Assembly (NCBI GenBank): GCA_023399275.1
Contig: JAEWQH010000055.1
Location: forward strand, 1 to 7,423
Source of the DNA: Bacillota bacterium
Lineage (GTDB): Bacteria; Bacillota; Clostridia; Christensenellales; CAG-138
Length of the DNA stretch: 7,423 nt
Direction: 5' to 3'
Position 1 is the stretch's first letter; every line of letters begins with the position of its first letter. The notes below the pieces were generated by a model. That model was given only the letters and a program-made list of their open reading frames with translations, was not told where the DNA came from and searched no databases. The translations under genes and the position numbers were made by a program. Shown one piece after another: positions 6,249 to 7,423 of the stretch.

Positions 6249-6635
6249 GGAAAAGTGATCCTTTCCCGCCTGCCGCGCGTTGACGATGCGGTTGCGCGCA
6301 CCGCGTGCGGCGCCGATGGAATGGCTACAGTATAGCACCGCGCTGACTGGAGGGTCAATTGAGGTGGTTTGCCGCGCAGACGCGCCAAAATCCATAATAA
6401 GAGAAGAACGATTCTCGTTTTCTGCTCAAACCCATCCGGCTTTAGGGCGCGATTTGCTGCAACGGGCGCCGGCGGCAGCGGCGGCGCGGAGAGGGCAGGC
6501 GAGTGTTTACGGATTTGTAGCAGGAAGTTCACAGAATTGTCCGTTGTGCTGTACGGCAGGGCGGAATTGTAGTATCTTATATCATATAGGAATTTTCCCC
6601 GCGCAAAATCGATCGTAAGATGAGGAGAGAGCGGC
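6249..6635. other. 387-bp divergent intergenic region
   Basis: This gap separates the minus-strand binding-protein gene from the plus-strand hydrolase gene. Its left part holds the leader and promoter of the binding protein. The middle (about 6365-6500) is GC-rich without a convincing gene; a weak hairpin GAGAA/TTCTC lies at 6401-6416. The right part has a copy of ATTGTCCG (6536-6543) and an AT-rich patch at 6565-6596 (TTGTAGTATCTTATATCATA) that probably holds the hydrolase promoter: TATCAT at 6580-6585 is a fair -10, but no good -35 sits at the right distance. Open frames across the gap encode Arg/Ala-rich, non-protein-like sequence. Confidence 0.6.
6329..6358 (-). promoter_or_regulatory. 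Sigma-A promoter of the binding-protein gene
   Basis: On the minus strand TTGACC (6353-6358) and TATACT (6329-6334) are separated by 18 bp, each matching five of six consensus bases. The start of transcription is expected near 6322, which leaves a leader of about 75 bases before the ATG at 6248. I see no clear Fur- or cobalamin-type control element in it. Confidence 0.65.
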
Positions 6636-7423
6636 ATGAAACAACAGTTTCCCATGGACGAGCACCTTAAGCTCGCGCTCAACGGCACCACCCTGGACTT
6701 CCGCATCCGCGGCACAGGCGAAAAGAACCCCGTGCTGCTGTTTTTACACGGCGGCCCGGGCGTATGCGACCGTCACTTTGTGTTGGCGGATCAGGCGCCG
6801 CTGACGGATATCTGCACGCTGGTCTGCTTTGATCAACGCGGCGCGGGCAAGAGCTATACCCGCGAACAGGCGGCGCGGCATATGGATGTCGACACTGTTT
6901 TGCAGGATGCAATCGCGGCGGTAGAGTGGCTCTGCGCGCGGTTTGGGCAGGAGAAGATCTACCTGGCGGGCCACAGCTACGGCAGCTATCTGGGCGTTTT
7001 GCTCTGCCAGCGGATCCCCGGGCGGATCGCGGCCTATATCGGCACAGGTCAGCTCGCAAACGGAGCGGAAAACGAGCGTATCTCGTATGAGTTCGTGCTG
7101 GGCGAGGCGACCAGGCGGGGGGATCGCAAGGCGCTGCGGGATTTGGCGCGCATCGGCGCGCCGGTGGACGGGTACTATCGCTCGCTGGACGACCTCACCG
7201 TGCAGCGCAACCTGATGACGAAGTACGGCGGCGCGGCGCACGGCAAAAAGGAAAGCATGATCACATCCATGGTGCTGCCGCTTCTGCGTTCGCCGGAGTA
7301 TACGCTGCCCGACATCGCCAGGTATGCCAAGGGCGCTTTTTACAACCTGCGGGAGCTTTGGCGTGAGGTGATCGCCTGCAAGTTTGATCAGACTGCGTTG
7401 AAGCTCGATGTGCCGGTCTTCAT
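6636..7423 (+). CDS. Alpha/beta hydrolase, proline iminopeptidase-like (3' end cut off by window)
   Basis: The gene begins at ATG 6636, with AGGAG at 6623-6627 eight bases upstream, and is open to the window edge, giving 262 visible residues. The family marks are the oxyanion-hole motif HGGPG (residues 38-42), the strand-turn FDQRGAGKS (65-73) and the nucleophile elbow GHSYG (112-116) with Ser114 as the probable catalytic serine. This motif set is typical of proline iminopeptidase (family S33) relatives. A lid-like helical region follows from about residue 140 to 250. The catalytic Asp and His would lie at or beyond the right edge: the last visible residues, LKLDVPVF, look like the strand that precedes the Asp loop. 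There is no signal peptide, so it is probably cytoplasmic. The substrate is unknown; proline iminopeptidase activity is only one option in this broad family. Confidence 0.88.
   Translation, partial: MKQQFPMDEHLKLALNGTTLDFRIRGTGEKNPVLLFLHGGPGVCDRHFVLADQAPLTDICTLVCFDQRGAGKSYTREQAARHMDVDTVLQDAIAAVEWLCARFGQEKIYLAGHSYGSYLGVLLCQRIPGRIAAYIGTGQLANGAENERISYEFVLGEATRRGDRKALRDLARIGAPVDGYYRSLDDLTVQRNLMTKYGGAAHGKKESMITSMVLPLLRSPEYTLPDIARYAKGAFYNLRELWREVIACKFDQTALKLDVPVF

Noticed and set aside
6249..6395. N-terminal extension of the binding protein to an ATG at 6395
   Set aside because: The extension would bury the lipoprotein signal peptide 49 residues inside the protein and spans the predicted promoter.
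6401..6420. GAGAA/TTCTC hairpin followed by GTTTT as a terminator
   Set aside because: The stem is only five base pairs and AT-rich, and no gene ends just upstream.
6280..6618. Small open frames in the divergent gap
   Set aside because: They are Arg/Ala-rich without motifs or ribosome binding sites, and they overlap the promoter region.

Overview
The window looks like ordinary chromosomal DNA from a GC-rich, anaerobic, Gram-positive member of the Bacillota (Clostridia-like). The reasons are a mfd gene followed by a SurA/PrsA-type lipoprotein gene (an arrangement I recall from clostridia), a small rubredoxin, lipobox-bearing secreted proteins, AGGAGG-type ribosome binding sites and sigma-A-like promoters. 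I cannot assign a genus.

Layout from left to right. (1) The 3' five-sixths of mfd, the transcription-repair coupling factor, runs off the left edge and ends at 2979. (2) A perfect TATAAT overlaps the mfd stop codon and is followed by a leader of about 137 nt with three possible hairpins. The leader precedes a 489-residue lipoprotein of the SurA/PrsA foldase type. That protein has no histidine at all, so it cannot carry the parvulin catalytic histidines. A strong GC hairpin follows it. (3) A monocistronic rubredoxin gene (4822-4977) has a good promoter and a strong terminator that works in both directions. Its first metal-binding motif reads C-V-C-G-Y instead of the usual C-x-x-C-G-Y. (4) A convergent gene on the minus strand (5178-6248) encodes a BtuF/FhuD-type substrate-binding lipoprotein with a low-complexity Pro/Asp/Ala-rich insert in its C-terminal lobe. 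(5) A 387-bp divergent intergenic region follows. (6) The 5' part of a proline-iminopeptidase-like alpha/beta hydrolase starts at 6636 and runs off the right edge.

The genes do not form one pathway. Mfd is housekeeping DNA repair, the foldase-like lipoprotein acts outside the membrane on exported proteins, rubredoxin is a cytoplasmic one-electron carrier typical of anaerobes, the binding protein would feed an ABC importer not encoded here, and the hydrolase is a cytoplasmic enzyme of unknown substrate. I see no phage, insertion sequence, CRISPR array, tRNA or rRNA, and no convincing new multi-gene system. The points most worth a second look are the histidine-free foldase, its leader, the rubredoxin metal site, the insert in the binding protein, and an 8-base word (ATTGTCCG) found in three gene-upstream regions.
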